Shown here: in pieces, positions 44,454-55,854 of the stretch
Position numbering within the stretch: the first letter of the stretch is position 1
Layout: every line of letters begins with the position of its first letter
NCBI GenBank assembly: GCA_963693305.1
Contig: OY855910.1
Location: forward strand, 25,727,859 to 25,791,858
Length of the DNA stretch: 64,000 bases
Reading direction: 5' to 3'
DNA from: Meandrina meandrites
Taxonomy: Eukaryota; Cnidaria; Anthozoa; Scleractinia; Meandrinidae
Notes under the pieces: model-generated
Databases searched by the model: none
Told to the model about the DNA's origin: nothing
Seen by the model: only the letters and a program-made list of their open reading frames with translations
Position numbers and translations under genes: made by a program

Positions 44454-44645
44454 ATAATAAGTAAAATATGCTGTAAACGGACGTTACAAAAAATGCCTCA
44501 ATACATATGTTACTACGTGTTGTTATATTTTGGGGGCCATACGATTAGCGCTAATCGTATGGCCCCCAAAATATAACAACACGTAATAACATATGTATTG
44601 AGGCGTTTTTTGTAACATCCGTTTAAGTCATATTTTACTTATTAT
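44454..44645. repeat. 192-bp near-perfect palindrome
   Basis: Arms of 96 bp meet without spacer at AGCGCT (centre 44549/44550). Few mismatches. It lies between the two hammerhead-like motifs. Confidence 0.92.
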
Positions 44646-44713
44646 ATTTTTTAAAGTAAAACCAGTGAGCAGCACGTCTGCGAACTACTTGAGTTGTAAA
44701 ACTTTTTTATTTT

Positions 44714-44756
44714 CTCCTACGCGTTTCGTGTGACTAGCGCACACTTCTTCAGGGAG
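44714..44756 (-). ncRNA. Hammerhead-like motif B
   Basis: Minus strand: stem I CTCC/GGAG, CTGAAGA, stem II GTGTG/CACAC with 7-nt loop, GAAA, 2-bp stem III and GTA. Both motifs share a flanking AGTGAGCAGCAC-type word (plus strand, about 44293 and 44667), implying two copies of one Penelope-type terminal sequence. Confidence 0.65.
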
Positions 44757-46091
44757 TTTAACAGTACAATCAAGTATACCTGTATATATACCTAGATACA
44801 GTTCTGCATTTCGCAAAAAACAACACCTACGGATTTGCGTATACAAACCGCTCGGTAATGCGTCTCGGAAACAGGCGAAAAAATATTATTAAGGTGTGAC
44901 ATATTTTAAGTGTGACATAACTTTTTGGGGCCCACAGTTTTAGCCACCAGTGGTACAGAAAAGCGGTAACTGGGGATAATAATTTGCGAATCATGGTGCC
45001 GTGAGATAGCGGACAACTACTGAATTCCTTCCACAAACTAAACACTCACATTGCTTTTTATGCTATCCATCACTATAACTAATAACAAAAAAATACTTGT
45101 TTGCATTTTCCGAAGTACTGTAGTAAATCTTTGCATGTAAAAGGTCGTAAACTGAACACAAATTATTAAATAAACAACAACGCGATGGTAAGTCGGCCGC
45201 ACGCTGCATATCAGATGTCACCATGTGCTTTTCAAATCAATACGCTTCAGAAGCCTAAAATTCCAAACGTTAACTGGGCAAATGAAAGAAACTTGAAGGA
45301 AGTTTTGTTTTAGATTAATTCTCATTTCAAGATGTAGCTACTAATGTATCAAAGCTTCAAAATTCTGCATATTTTTGAAGCCGTGAGATCCTTCATTATT
45401 CACGCTAAAGCGTAAGTTTAATTTTAGCCCGACGGCTTTTTGCAGTCAATTTTTCACTAAGTGGCTTTACCGATCCTTCTAAAAATTCCATTTAAGTTCG
45501 AAGCAATATTGTACATTACCATTTTCCTGTCTGAAGTCTTGAGAAGCTGCATTAAGTCGTAGATAGTCGTGATCAAGTCCGTGAATTGTGGTCAAAACAA
45601 AAGATTGCGTGACGAGCTAAAAATACTTCTTTCAATGAAGACAACAAACAATAGACTTGTGATCTATTAAAGCAAACTTATGTTGAGCAATACCTCTGTT
45701 GCCTCAACGTGTAACAAACGTATCCTTGTACTCATAATATTCGTACGAATAGATAAAAGCCACTGTGCACATTCTGTCATTCCAGATATAAAATCGATCT
45801 GGCTTGCGTAAGCAAAAATTACACTAACAGTTAAAGGTCAAATGAACCAAAATCTAGAATTTTCTTTTTTTTAGGCCAATTTGTTGATTAAGAGCCAAAT
45901 AAACATATTCCGAAGTTTCAAAGGAATTGGACTTTGCAAAACAGAGAAATTTCAAGTTGAAAAATGCTTAGTTTTGGCCTTCATAATCGTAGAGCGCTCG
46001 GGAAAATTGTCAGGAAATTTTCGGAACATAAAACTGTGACGTCAGTATTGGTGCAGTCTTTTAGTGATGAAGCTCACAAGGATGGAACATC
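44757..46091. other. Transposon interior, no gene seen
   Basis: AT-rich. The word GCGTGACGAGCTAAAAATAC at about 45609 recurs in related form at 48160 and 53280. Could hold intron or regulatory sequence of the THAP gene. Confidence 0.4.
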
Positions 46092-46456
46092 ATGGTGTTT
46101 TGTGTAGCACTAGACTGCTTAAATTATTCTAAGTCGAAAGTAAGTACGTTTAAGTTTCCAGCAAATTCAAAGCTCAGGAAACAATGGCTTTTAAAAATGA
46201 AAAGAAAAGAATTTCAGCCAGGAAAGAACTCTCGCATTTGTGCGGTTCATTTTACCGAAGACTACTTCAGAGAAAATCTGGCAATACGTAGGTTTCTGGG
46301 TTCTGATTTCAAGTCGCTAAGACTCCACCTCAAAGAGGATGCTGTGCCGCGGACTATTTTTTTTTTGTTCGGAAAAGAAATCACGGGGAAGAATGTCTTC
46401 CGAAGCACAAAGACCCCACTGTCCGTTCGGCTTTTGCTAACCGAAGGAAGTTAGAG
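46092..46456 (+). pseudogene. THAP-domain exon of a transposase
   Basis: ATG at 46092 opens a THAP zinc finger: ligands C4, C9, C50 and H53 (C-x4-C...C-x2-H), the invariant tryptophan at 32, proline at 23, and a terminal AVPRTIF close to the family AVPTIF. THAP domains bind DNA and start P-element transposases and domesticated relatives. After TIF the open frame changes character; in another frame DPTVRSAFANRRKLE continues to a GAG/GTATGC donor (GT at 46457), so an indel near a T run at about 46360 broke the exon. No second exon identified. Confidence 0.8.
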
Positions 46457-46904
46457 GTATGCATTTTGCACCTTTCTTATTCTACCTAAAGCGAGATAGA
46501 GTATTTATGATTATTAGCACTTTTACTTTGTTGGTTTGGCTGGTCATGATCAAGCATTAGAATTTGAGTTCGTTAGTTCAATATCCTCGTCAAATAAATA
46601 AATTTGCTTCCATGCACGTGCACGTGCTTTTTGACACGTATAAAATTAAGCTTCAAATGTTGTATTTATGTTGGGTTTACAACCGTTAATTTCGAGCCCT
46701 AAATAACATGTACCGGCTAAATAAATATGGACCAAAAAACAGCTAATACAAACAGAACTCACAGTGTCCGCGAATTTATTCATTGAGTGATGCTTTGCAG
46801 TGTCGAATTTGCATTGAGAAATATCCTTTCATTCAAGTTAAATTTTTGTGTACAAATTTATTTTTGTGTTTTGTGTGACTCTCGAGTACAGAAAAGAAAC
46901 AGTG

Positions 46905-47164
46905 AATTCAATCTTAGCTTTTGGCCGCATCTTAGGATAACTTCGCGCTGCATACCGATCCGGGTTCCAAGCCGTCCTGATAAGAATTACGTGCATATCC
47001 AAAAAAACTGCATTTAGATTGAGGTATATAACAAAATTCAATCTTAGCTTTTGGCCGCATCCTAGGATAACTTCGCGCTGCATACCGATCCGGGTTCCAA
47101 GCCGTCCTGATAAGAATTACGTGCATATCCAAAAAAACTGCATTTAGATTGAGGTATATAACAA
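46905..47164 (+). repeat. 130-bp tandem duplication
   Basis: Copies 46905-47034 and 47035-47164 are almost identical, with CTTAGG versus CCTAGG the visible change. Very recent. The overlapping open frames on both strands reflect the duplication only. Confidence 0.95.
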
Positions 47165-48716
47165 AACTAATTGTTCTATACAAAGCTGAGCAGACTGATG
47201 ATTTTTATTCGCCATCCAGTGTTTGAAAACCTCCTATATCGTACAATGCTTACAATTTTACTCAGTGCTTTGATAATTATTAATCTTTGAAACTGGATTA
47301 CAATGTAGTAAAAAAATGTAACAACCATGTTTAAAACAAAGCTTAGATTCTTTCAGAATTACTTGAATTACTTAGACTGACTCAAACCTTCAAACTTAAC
47401 ATTATTCGCTCTTTAAACGACGATCGTCTCTTCGATCGCAAAGCCGTGAAATAAAACTATTAAGTCACAAATTCAAAGCTCGATCCATTCCTTCCATTCC
47501 AGTGCGCGGTCATTTTGGAAACGTTTTCGTGAAGTCTTCGGAAATCTTCGTAGTTTTTGCTATAGTTCGCGCTTTAAGGCTCAGAAAGCAAAATTTCTTC
47601 TTAAGTTTAGTTAATAATGAGTTCTTTTAGCGTTTGGTTGCTTTAAAATCGCTAAAGAAAGAATGTCGAAATTTTGGTTCATTTGACCTTTAATCCACGA
47701 GATTCGTCAGGTGACTATCAAATCGTATCCAAGGCAACAAACTTCGGCACATTTTGAACCGGTGAGATCCTACATTATTTACTTAGACTTTCTACCGATC
47801 CTTCCATACATTCCATTAAAGTTCGGACCATCATTGCACACTCACTCAATGGCTTCACCGATGGTCTAAATAGAAAATCATGGGGTAGAGTGTGCTAAAA
47901 CAGCTCCGGTGAAAACGTATCCGATCGTTTCGACAATCAATTCGCCTACACAAATACTTGCAATTCATCGCCCAGACTATCTCTCATGTTTAGCCTACCC
48001 TAAAATTTAAAGATAATGTATATTCTTCGTTCTTGAAACGTCAGAGCCCAAACACGCTTAACACAATTTTATTCCTCGTTCTAAAAGAGTAAAAATGTAG
48101 ACGAATCGACTTGTACGAAAATCATCTGCTTGAAAACTGTACGTGAGGGCACATTGTGTGACGAGCTAAAAATACTTCTATGAATTAAGACGACAAACAG
48201 CAGACTTGTAACAATAGACAATAGAATTCGCCAATATCCCCTGACAAAGAATTTGCAGCACCTATTAACATATTAAACTAAACGATTCAATCGATGCCTG
48301 GAACAGATCTTTGAAAAATACCAACCTGTATTTGCAAAGCTACACAGGCTAACTATTAAACGAGGGACGCGTGAAAATAACACTTCCGAGGGACGTGTGA
48401 AAATAAGACTTCCGCTCGAGAACTGCTCACGCATTCCTATCCAGTGACGTTTTTTATCACCCACAGTGAAAAGTATTCCCTTGACAAATTAAAACAGTCC
48501 CTTGAGAGTATACAAAAATGTGTGTCAGAGAGTGCCACTATGATCCCTATTCTTACCATTTTCGCTTGGTAACCAAGCAAAATAGTCGAAAAAAAGGTTG
48601 CAATTAAAATGAAAACTTACAAAATTAAAGTTGAAGCTGATAAAGTTCAAAACAAGAGGCGTATAAAATTACAAGAAAAGCCGTATAACAGTAGAATTTA
48701 AAATTGAAACTTAGAG
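47165..48716. other. Transposon interior, no gene seen
   Basis: The segment 48160-48590 matches 53275-53530 outside the element (TTTATCACCCACAG, CCCTTGA, AACCAAGCAAAATAGTCG words), indicating another copy of this family next door. Confidence 0.5.
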
Positions 48717-49200
48717 CAGTAGAAGAAGTAGAACGGTACAGGCGTAGAGATTAGACTTAAGGCGTATTAACGAACGTAGAGGCGTAGAGGTTGGAATTAA
48801 GAAATATAACCGTCGAGGCATAGAAAAGAACGTAGAGGCGTAGAGGTTGGAATTAAGAAATAGAATCGTCGAGGCATAGAAGAGAACGTAGAGGCGTAGA
48901 GGTTGGAATTAAGAAATATAACTGTCGTGGCGTAGAAAAGAACGTAGAGACGTAGAGGTTGGAATTAAGAAATAGAACCGTCGAGGCGTAGAAAAGAACG
49001 TAGAGGCGTAGAGGTTGGAATTAAGAAATAGAACCGTCAAGGCCTAGAGATTGTAATTAACAAATATAACCGTACAACCGTAGAGGTTGGAATTAAGAAA
49101 TAGAAACGTTGAGGCGTAGAGGTTGGAATTAAGAAAAAGAAACATCTAGGAGTAGACGTTGGAATTAAGAAATAAAACCGTCGAGGCGTAGAGGTTGGGA
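48717..49200 (-). repeat. Right 56-bp subrepeat array, inverted
   Basis: Complement of the left array unit with more divergence (GTAGAGGTTGGAATTAAGAA, CGTCGAGGCGTAGAAAAGAA); seven to nine units of 30-56 bp. Confidence 0.9.
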
Positions 49201-49725
49201 TTAAAAAAAAAAGAAAGTAGATTTGAGGAGGGGTAAGGAATTTAAAGTAAACGGGTAAAAACGTAAAGGTAAAGGAGTATATATTCAGTAGAAAATACAA
49301 TAAAAGTGTAGAGATTATAATAAAGATGAAGAGCCGCAGAAGAGTTAAATGACAAAAAAGAAAAAGAAAAAGGGTACTAGTGGAGGAGTAGAGTATATAA
49401 AGAAAAATGGGGTTTTTGCATATGAAAACAGAGTTTAAAAAGAGAAAAGGAGAAGTAGACTGGAAATTGGTAAGAATTCGCTAAGTAAAGGGTATAATCG
49501 TATATACAGCTTTTATAACGTAATAAATATAAGATAAAAGGATTAAAAAGTTATAAATATAGATAAATAGTAGAGAAAAGAATTGGTTACCATGGCAACA
49601 CAATGGAGCTTCAAGGCAATGAATAAAAAGGCAGCAATAAATAGAAGGCGAAGGGGCGAAGTAGAGCAGAAATCTCTACGAAAATTTCAACGCAAAGTTG
49701 AGTGTGCAAATCGGCGCCCCACTTG
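49201..49725. other. Right end of the THAP transposon, purine-rich
   Basis: Strongly purine-biased on the plus strand, then the outer inverted repeat (AATCTCTACGAAAATTTC to the end). Confidence 0.6.
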
Positions 49726-49733
49726 CCGATTTG

Positions 49734-50388
49734 AGCGCATTCTTCGTCAGTGATTTGTGCCTCTCGTATCTGTGATAGGCGCTGTGTAGTCGCTGGGAGT
49801 GTGAACACTGTCTGGGCTGCAAAGCTCTCTAACTCGTCTACAAACTGCTCGTCCTTTTCTCTGGGACTTTCTGTAGACGCACGGGAGAGTGCGTCAGCTG
49901 TTAGCTGGTGTTTTCCAGGTACATTATTGGACAGTGACGCTGAATCTCATTAATCTAAGGCGAAACCGCTGGATACGTGGAGGTGTCTTGGAAAACTCAG
50001 TGGTGTTGAAGAGGGTTTGAAGGGGCTTGTGGTCAGTTTCTAGGACAAAATTCATGCCCACAACATATTCACTAAACTTCTCACATGCCCAAACTCCTGC
50101 TAGTGCTTCTTTCTCTATGACAGCATAGCGTTTCTCAGCATCACTGAGTGATCGTGATGCATAGCTGATGGGTCTACGATTCCCGTCATCTTGTACCTGG
50201 AGGAGGACTGCACCAATGCCATTTAAGGAGGCATCAGCTGCGATGATGGTTGGTCGACTTGGGTCATAACATGCTAAAACTTCAGCTGGTGTGAGGGCCG
50301 TTTTAATCTGTTCGAAGGCTCTCTGCTGGGGGTCTGTCCGCAGCCATGTGGTGTCTTTGCATAACAACTGACGCAGGGGTTCACTCAT
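49734..50388 (-). pseudogene. Gypsy RNase H and linker
   Basis: Frame 49924-50388 starts after reverse transcriptase connection sequence and holds the RNase H segment: AADASLNGIGAVLLQ, ISYASRSLSDAEKRYA, EKEALAGVWACEKF and LETDHKPLQTLF, giving the D, E and D expected in Ty3/Gypsy RNase H. The continuation to 49734 lies in another frame (FTLPATTQRLSQIREAQ) and ends at the transposon insertion point. Confidence 0.88.
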
Positions 50389-50409
50389 CTCGGCTAGTCG
50401 GGGAATAGA

Positions 50410-50795
50410 CCCAATGCAAATATGGTGGCTGTTAATTTTCGGCTCCCAGAAGAATCATTTGCCAACAAAATTAAATTACTCTAACTTAAAGATAAAGTCA
50501 AAGTAAATCAGTGTATGAAGTTTAAAGGCTATACTTTCATCTAATACTATCTAATGGGAAGTTACAGGGCCATTTATATTGCCAAAAACATAAAGCGAGG
50601 CTAGGCAGGCCAAGGTGACTTTTTCCATACAAATCTCTTAAATTTGAATGAGTCACAACTTTGTGGCCATTTAACCCAAAACACTGAAACTTCTCAGAAT
50701 AGCATAATATCTCATATATTTTTAAGTGTCACCATCAGCGTTTTAAGAAACTTGACCAAACAACAGAAATGAATGTCAACCATTTTTGCATAAGG
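50410..50795. other. Insert of about 390 bp in Gypsy pol, unidentified
   Basis: AT-rich sequence that breaks the conserved reverse transcriptase connection (before MSEPLRQLL on the minus strand). No inverted ends or target duplication that I can make out. Confidence 0.5.
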
Positions 50796-50893
50796 TCTCC
50801 CCCATAAAGCGTTGCAGGTCCTTCACATTTTGGGGAGGTGGAAATTCTGATATGGCTTTCGTCTTCATTGGGTCTGCATGTATTCCCTGTTCG

Positions 50894-51757
50894 TCAATAA
50901 TGGAGCCTAGGAATTTCACAGGTCTTGAAAAACTGGCATTTCTCAATGTTGAGGGTTATGCCAGCCTCTTGTAGACAATGCAGTGTAGCTCTAACACGTC
51001 TGTCGTGTTCGTCTTGATCAGCTCCATGGACGAGAATGTCATCCATTTGGCAAATTACGCCCTCTACATCTTTAAGGATTTCAGCCATTGTACGCTGGAA
51101 AATCTCTGGCACAGAGCTTATGCCGAACGGAAGGTGGTTGAAGCAGTAGCGGCCAATTGGTGATACAAATGTGGTCAGCAGTTTTGTCTCTTTATCAAGG
51201 GGAAGCTGCCAAAACCCACTATTTGCATCGAGTTTGGTGAAGAAGCGACTTTTTCCCAGCTTGGCAAGACTCTCATCGACTGATGGCATTGGATGGATTT
51301 CTCGCTGGACCGCCTTCTTTAACTGGGCTAGATCTATACAGAGTCAGACATTGCCATTAGGTTTGGGGACTGGGACGAGACCAGAGCACCAAGTAGTTGG
51401 TACCGTTACTGGTGAGATGACTCCCTGCTGAAGCATAGAGTCTAATTCTTGTCTGACCTTTGGCAATAGCGGATACTGGATTTTTCTTGGCGTGTAAACG
51501 CAATGTGGCTTTGCGTTAGGTTGCAGCGTTATGTGAACTTCAGTCTTCACCTTTTCCAGGCCACTGAACAGTGAGGGGAATTCGGTTTTGAAATCAGCAT
51601 TTTGTGGAGTGACTTCACCAATCTCATCATCCGTACGAGTGATTAGCTCCAATGCAACACAGGCTTTTCTGCTTAGCAGTGGACATGTCTGGTCTGGTAT
51701 GACATAGACTGGTTCAGTAACTTTTCTCTGGCGGTATGAGAGGTTAGCTTGAAGCAT
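50894..51757 (-). pseudogene. Gypsy protease end and reverse transcriptase
   Basis: Minus strand: 51344-51757 carries the post-protease linker and reverse transcriptase fingers (QGVISPVTVPTTWCSGLVPV) and stops at TGA 51346-51344. Translation resumes at about 51330 and 50894-51289 carries the palm: FFTKLDANSGFWQLPL with the first catalytic aspartate, FNHLPFGISS, and QMDDILVHG with the DD pair. A frame shift follows near 50905. Confidence 0.9.
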
Positions 51758-51855
51758 GCCAATGACTGGGATTTGAATATTTCCAGGGCCTCGTAAGGCT
51801 TGTTTTGGTTTGACAAACTTCTGATCTTTCAGCCACGAGGTATGTGCACCAATGA

Positions 51856-52818
51856 CTATGACTGCGGCACCGGTATCCAGCTTGAAGCAAGTACTGTGGC
51901 CATTAATCCCGAGTTGGGCGTTCCTACCTCTCCCTGTGGTTTGAACTTCTCCAAGAAATAGAACCTCTTCTCCCTCTTCCTGCTCTTCATCATCTTTGAG
52001 CTCGTGTACTTTCTTTGTTGGGGAGGCAGGGCTGCGACAAACATTTTGAAAGTGTCCCCTTTTTTACATTTGTTACAGGTAACATCTTTAGCTAGGCAAA
52101 CTTGGCGCTGGTGTCTTTCCCGGTCACACCATCCACAACTTTGGGCAGGTTTGGGAGTTTCTTTGTTTGGAAGTTTTTTATTTCCAGACTTTCCTGAGTT
52201 AACAAATTCAACTGCAGCTGGTTTGTTGTCCCCACGGACAAGATCACGGTTTTGTGCTCTAGATTCTGCCTGACGACTCATTTGAACGGCTTGTGCGAGT
52301 GTAAGAGAAGCTTTTGATTGAAGTCGATCGGAAGGTGAATCATCAAGTACCCGGTCTCGAATTAAACCATCCTTTAACACACCATAGTCACAATTATCTG
52401 CTAATCTGCACAGATCCTGGATGAATGTGTTGACAGATCCTCCCGCTATTTGAGACCTTTTGTTAAAACGCACTCTCTCCACGATTACGTTTCGCCGTTC
52501 AGCAAAATGGTCGTTTAATGATTTCTTGATCTCCTCGTACGAGACAGTTCCTTCGTCTAATCGAAGCGTTTGAAGAATATCGTCGGCACTGTCACCCATT
52601 GCATAAAGGAGAGTACTGACCTGCTCCGTTTGTGATTTATTGTTGAGCTCTGACGCTACTCTGTACCTGTCGAATCGGTGAAGCCACTTTGGCCATGCGT
52701 CTGCTGTTTGTGGGCTGTTTGCCTCTTCGAAATCTCCGGGGAGAGGGATTTGTGTGGTCGTTTGGGCCTGATTAATCGTCTCCAGCGCTGATGAACTGGA
52801 TTCTTCGCCTCCTGGCAT
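51856..52818 (-). pseudogene. Gypsy Gag and start of protease
   Basis: ATG at 52818. About 190 residues of capsid-like sequence (WPKWLHRFDRYRVASEL, ADDILQTLRL, SLNDHFAERRNVIVERVRF), then a zinc knuckle CGWCDRERHQRQVC (CX2CX4HX4C) and the start of a second CNKC. After that the frame is shifted: the protease motif DTGA is encoded at 51863-51877 in a different frame. Product: nucleocapsid/capsid of the retrotransposon, not functional here. Confidence 0.88.
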
Positions 52819-52841
52819 TGTTTAGCGTTGAGTGTCTCCAG

Positions 52842-52853
52842 CCACCGCTGCCA
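52842..52853 (-). promoter_or_regulatory. Gypsy primer-binding site (tRNA-Leu)
   Basis: Minus strand TGGCAGCGGTGG, starting 3 bases inside the 5' LTR end, complements the 3' end of animal leucine tRNAs (ending CCACCGCTGCCA, from memory). Confidence 0.75.
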
Positions 52854-52856
52854 CTA

Positions 52857-53010
52857 TGTAATATTTAGGCTTCAAAGTAAGGATTTATTCCGCATACAAG
52901 ACATAGAAGTGAACAAGATGGCCGATTACAAAAGCACATGGACCCAAGATGCAACGGGGTCTTATAACTAGAAAACTGGAAGTCTGATGTAGTAAACAAC
53001 TAATCCAACA
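52857..53010 (-). repeat. Gypsy 5' LTR
   Basis: 154 bp, nine substitutions from the 3' copy. Followed on the plus strand by CCTTG at 53011-53015. Confidence 0.93.
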
Positions 53011-53015
53011 CCTTG

Positions 53016-54171
53016 AGCCCACACTCATTACGCAACAATGACGCCATATGCATTCTAGGTAATGTTTTGAAACAATTCAAATAAGATTAATAGAAAATCA
53101 CATTCATTCAATCAAGAGCAGAAAAACTGTGGAAAATACATACCTCTAATTTGCAAAAGGCTAGATGATGAGGGACGCGCAGCATTGAAAACAATTATAC
53201 ACAATAGTCTCAAAACACCATCAAAATCGCCTGCCTTGTATCGATCCTTTTGTTCAAGATTTGCCTTCGAGTGATGAGTGACGAGCTAAAAATACTTCTT
53301 TCATTAAAGACAGATAACACTTAAAAAATCAGAAGTGCTGACGCATTCCTTTCGAGTGACATTTTTATCACCCACAGCGAAAAGTTTTCCTTTGGGAAAT
53401 TAAAATATTCCCTTGAGAAATTAAAACAGTCTCTTGAGAGTTTACAAGAATGTGCGGAATCTCAGTAAGAGAGTGCCATCCTTCTCCACTATGCTTCTAT
53501 TTTACTTGTTAACAAGCAAAATAGTCGAAAAAATGTGGGGATTTCTTCCTCGGGTGTCTAAAGTATCTACTAGTAATAAAGAAAGAAAATACCGCTCCTG
53601 ATAACAGCACGTCAACAACGGTCTGTGATTCTTGTGAATACAAAAATACAAGGAGACAGAAATTTTCATGGAAGTGCACGTGGCAATTGACCACCTATTG
53701 TTGCAAGAACGATAGACATGGATGATGAGGGGATGATATCGGATTACGAAGCAGAGCCTGAAATGTCCGAGGAATATGTGCTGACAAATACCTTGAAAAT
53801 GAAGTGAGCAACTCAACGGAAACCTTCCTTAAACAACATGTAGTTTAACTAAGGAATAGTGTCAAACATGATTAATAAACGGCACGCGATGCATGCAGAA
53901 GCGATGACGTTTCACAAGGGGTCTTTGATAATTTTCAGGACATTTGTCAAAAAATTAGGGTACATAAAAGTAACTGACAACTTCTGTGCTGAATGATTGT
54001 TCAACAAAAATTGCGTTATCTTGGCGTGACATACGATATACGATATACGATGCAAGGTCAAACGCTGTCTAAAATTGTTTACACCTTTTGTTTTAAAGAA
54101 TGGAGAGATTTCTGTTTACTAAATCTTATAGAACGCATCAAATATAATTTGTTTCTTTCGTTTCTGCTTTA
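53016..54171. other. Spacer with a related transposon fragment
   Basis: 53275-53530 matches the interior of the THAP transposon (see 47165-48716). Otherwise no gene recognised. Confidence 0.5.
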
Positions 54172-54377
54172 AATTAGTCCTTTCTAACGGCCCAGGAGTA
54201 TTTTGCTTTGAGTTCCATGCGACGATTTCTTGTTGAGTTGACTTGATTTCTTTTCCCAGTATTCGGTTCGAATCTACAGATCGGTTGATCACAACAGGCA
54301 ACAGACAACAGACAACAACAGATCCTGTCCACTCGCACGGCGAGATTAATCGATCACGTCATCGTCATCGCTTAAGA
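54172..54377 (+). repeat. Dispersed repeat, pair of 13341-13510
   Basis: Same words in order with small internal expansions (ACAACAGACAACAG duplicated). Confidence 0.7.
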
Positions 54378-54747
54378 AAGGTTTAAGATGGCTCACCTTT
54401 TCAACAGATGTTTCAAAACTGCTAATAATCGGTTGCTTCGTCTGCAGTCACGACAGACATCACTTCTTAACTTTATGCCAAAATTATTCGATAACTGATA
54501 AAGTGCAACACTCACTGCAGACTCGAAATCTCAATTTAACAGCTACAAATGAAATAAGGTTTGCCGATCGGTGATGATACAAGCTGCAAAAAAATATCTT
54601 CCTTTGCCAAAAAACAAGATGGCGGATCTCAAAAAGAATACAAACAATGCACCTAGTTCCCATTGCTCTTCGGTTCAATTCAGGAAGTAATCGTAACACC
54701 GTAACACCAAAAATTCCATAAATTCCATCGCTTTTCCGCTTTACAGG

Positions 54748-54788
54748 ATTAACCGATGACGTCATAAAATGACGTCATCGCTTAAAAA
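54748..54788. repeat. Paired TGACGTCA palindrome with TTAA ends
   Basis: TTAACCGATGACGTCATAAA continues into ATGACGTCATCGCTTAA. Two CRE-like cores inverted about a short AAAA spacer; compare 13483-13506. Confidence 0.75.
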
Positions 54789-54837
54789 TTAAAGTTGGGT
54801 ATTTTATGTTCATGGGCGGAAGGGAAGGGGGAGTTAA

Positions 54838-55220
54838 AGCGCTACTATGATGAAATTTGCATCTGTTGTTCGGTAACAGTTTTAAAATATTAACAAGTAC
54901 TCTATATGAGAAGAAAAATGCAATTAACTGTTCTCCAATATCTCTTTTTCTTCCAGAGATATTCAAGTTTTTAAAATACAAAAATTAGCAAAGTAATGAC
55001 GTCATAGACTCAACCAAATTCTGATAAAATGCGAAGAAAGTGATATCTCAGCCAATTTGTATTGAAAATCTCTGATTCTTTCCAGTAACACTCTGCTAGT
55101 TGTGTTTCACAATGTGAACTTTACAACTTTGTTACCATGGCAACATACTAGGTTCCAGATCCTCCAAATGCTAAAGGCTTTTCTGGCCAATTCTGGCATT
55201 CTCTTTTAATATTTGTAAAC
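54838..55220. mobile_element. Half copy of the TTAA foldback MITE
   Basis: Starts after TTAA (54834-54837) with AGCGCTACTATGATGAAATT and follows the complement of 7240-7654 closely, including CTTTCCAGTAACACTCTGC and CCATGGCAACATACTAGG, then ends without the second half. Confidence 0.7.
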
Positions 55221-55854
55221 TAGGAATTTCATTATGAAAGTGAGTGCTGTCGAAAGGTCGATAAAACGGTGGGAACTGAATTGAACAGTCAACAGGTCTG
55301 GAAATGTTTTGATCTTTGGAGGGTAGGGGTGTCCAGAGTAGGCCCTCGCTGGATGATTTGTAATAATTACTACAGCAAGTGGTGTTTTAGAAAAATGGCC
55401 CAATTGTAAGAATAACAATTGCATGCATGGAAGTAGTGAAAGTATATGGTATTCATCAATGCTGAACAAAGGGCGAAGCGAAGTGTAATCTGAATTGACT
55501 AAAACCCGCCAGTGCTCTCTGTGATTTATCCTGTTAATTTCACAATCAGGCGGACATTTTTCAGAAAGCAGGAATTGTTCGTCATTAATGAGCAAACCCC
55601 AACTGGATGCTGAACTCTTGGTATTTTTTTCCCTCAACGGCTGTCAGGCGACGAAAAAATTCAAATCAACGTTCGAATGGATAATATCAAGGTCAGATTT
55701 CTCGAAATTCAGACAATTACATGATTTTAAAGTAGAGTAGTTTGGTTCAACGAGAGATCCAATTTTATTAAATTCTCTTTCGTCAACGAACAAAGAACAT
55801 GACTCAGACAGTCGAATTAATCGTCCCAAACGGCACACACTGTAAATTCAAAAG
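55221..55854. other. No gene recognised
   Basis: Open frames on the minus strand (for example 55206-55637) show no family signature. Confidence 0.4.

Larger units (their letters stand above)
43432..49725 (+). mobile_element. THAP-containing DNA transposon, probably P-like, inside Gypsy
   Basis: Flanked by the exact 8-bp duplication CCGATTTG (43424-43431, 49726-49733); removing it and one duplicate restores the Gypsy reading frame. Imperfect terminal inverted repeats share GGCGC, ACACTCAA and TTTTCGTAGA. Inside each end is a 56-bp tandem array, inverted relative to the other end. The interior holds a THAP zinc-finger exon, as in P-element transposases, which also make 8-bp duplications. hAT is the alternative for an 8-bp duplication. 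The transposase catalytic part is not recognisable, so it is decayed. Confidence 0.75.
41883..53010 (-). mobile_element. Ty3/Gypsy LTR retrotransposon, minus strand, interrupted
   Basis: LTRs of 154 bp at 52857-53010 (5') and 41883-42036 (3') with 5-bp target duplication CCTTG on both sides. The LTRs differ at nine positions (about 94% identical), so it is older than the Copia copy. Order on the minus strand: LTR, tRNA-Leu primer site, Gag, protease, reverse transcriptase, RNase H, integrase, polypurine tract, LTR. It is broken by stops and frame shifts, an insert of about 390 bp at 50410-50795 and a 6.3-kb DNA transposon (43432-49725) between RNase H and integrase. Confidence 0.95.

Noticed and set aside
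46787..47183. Overlapping frames on both strands with repeated peptides
   Set aside because: They come from the 130-bp tandem duplication.
55206..55637. 143-codon minus-strand frame
   Set aside because: No domain, composition like flanking non-coding sequence, no convincing start or splice signals.
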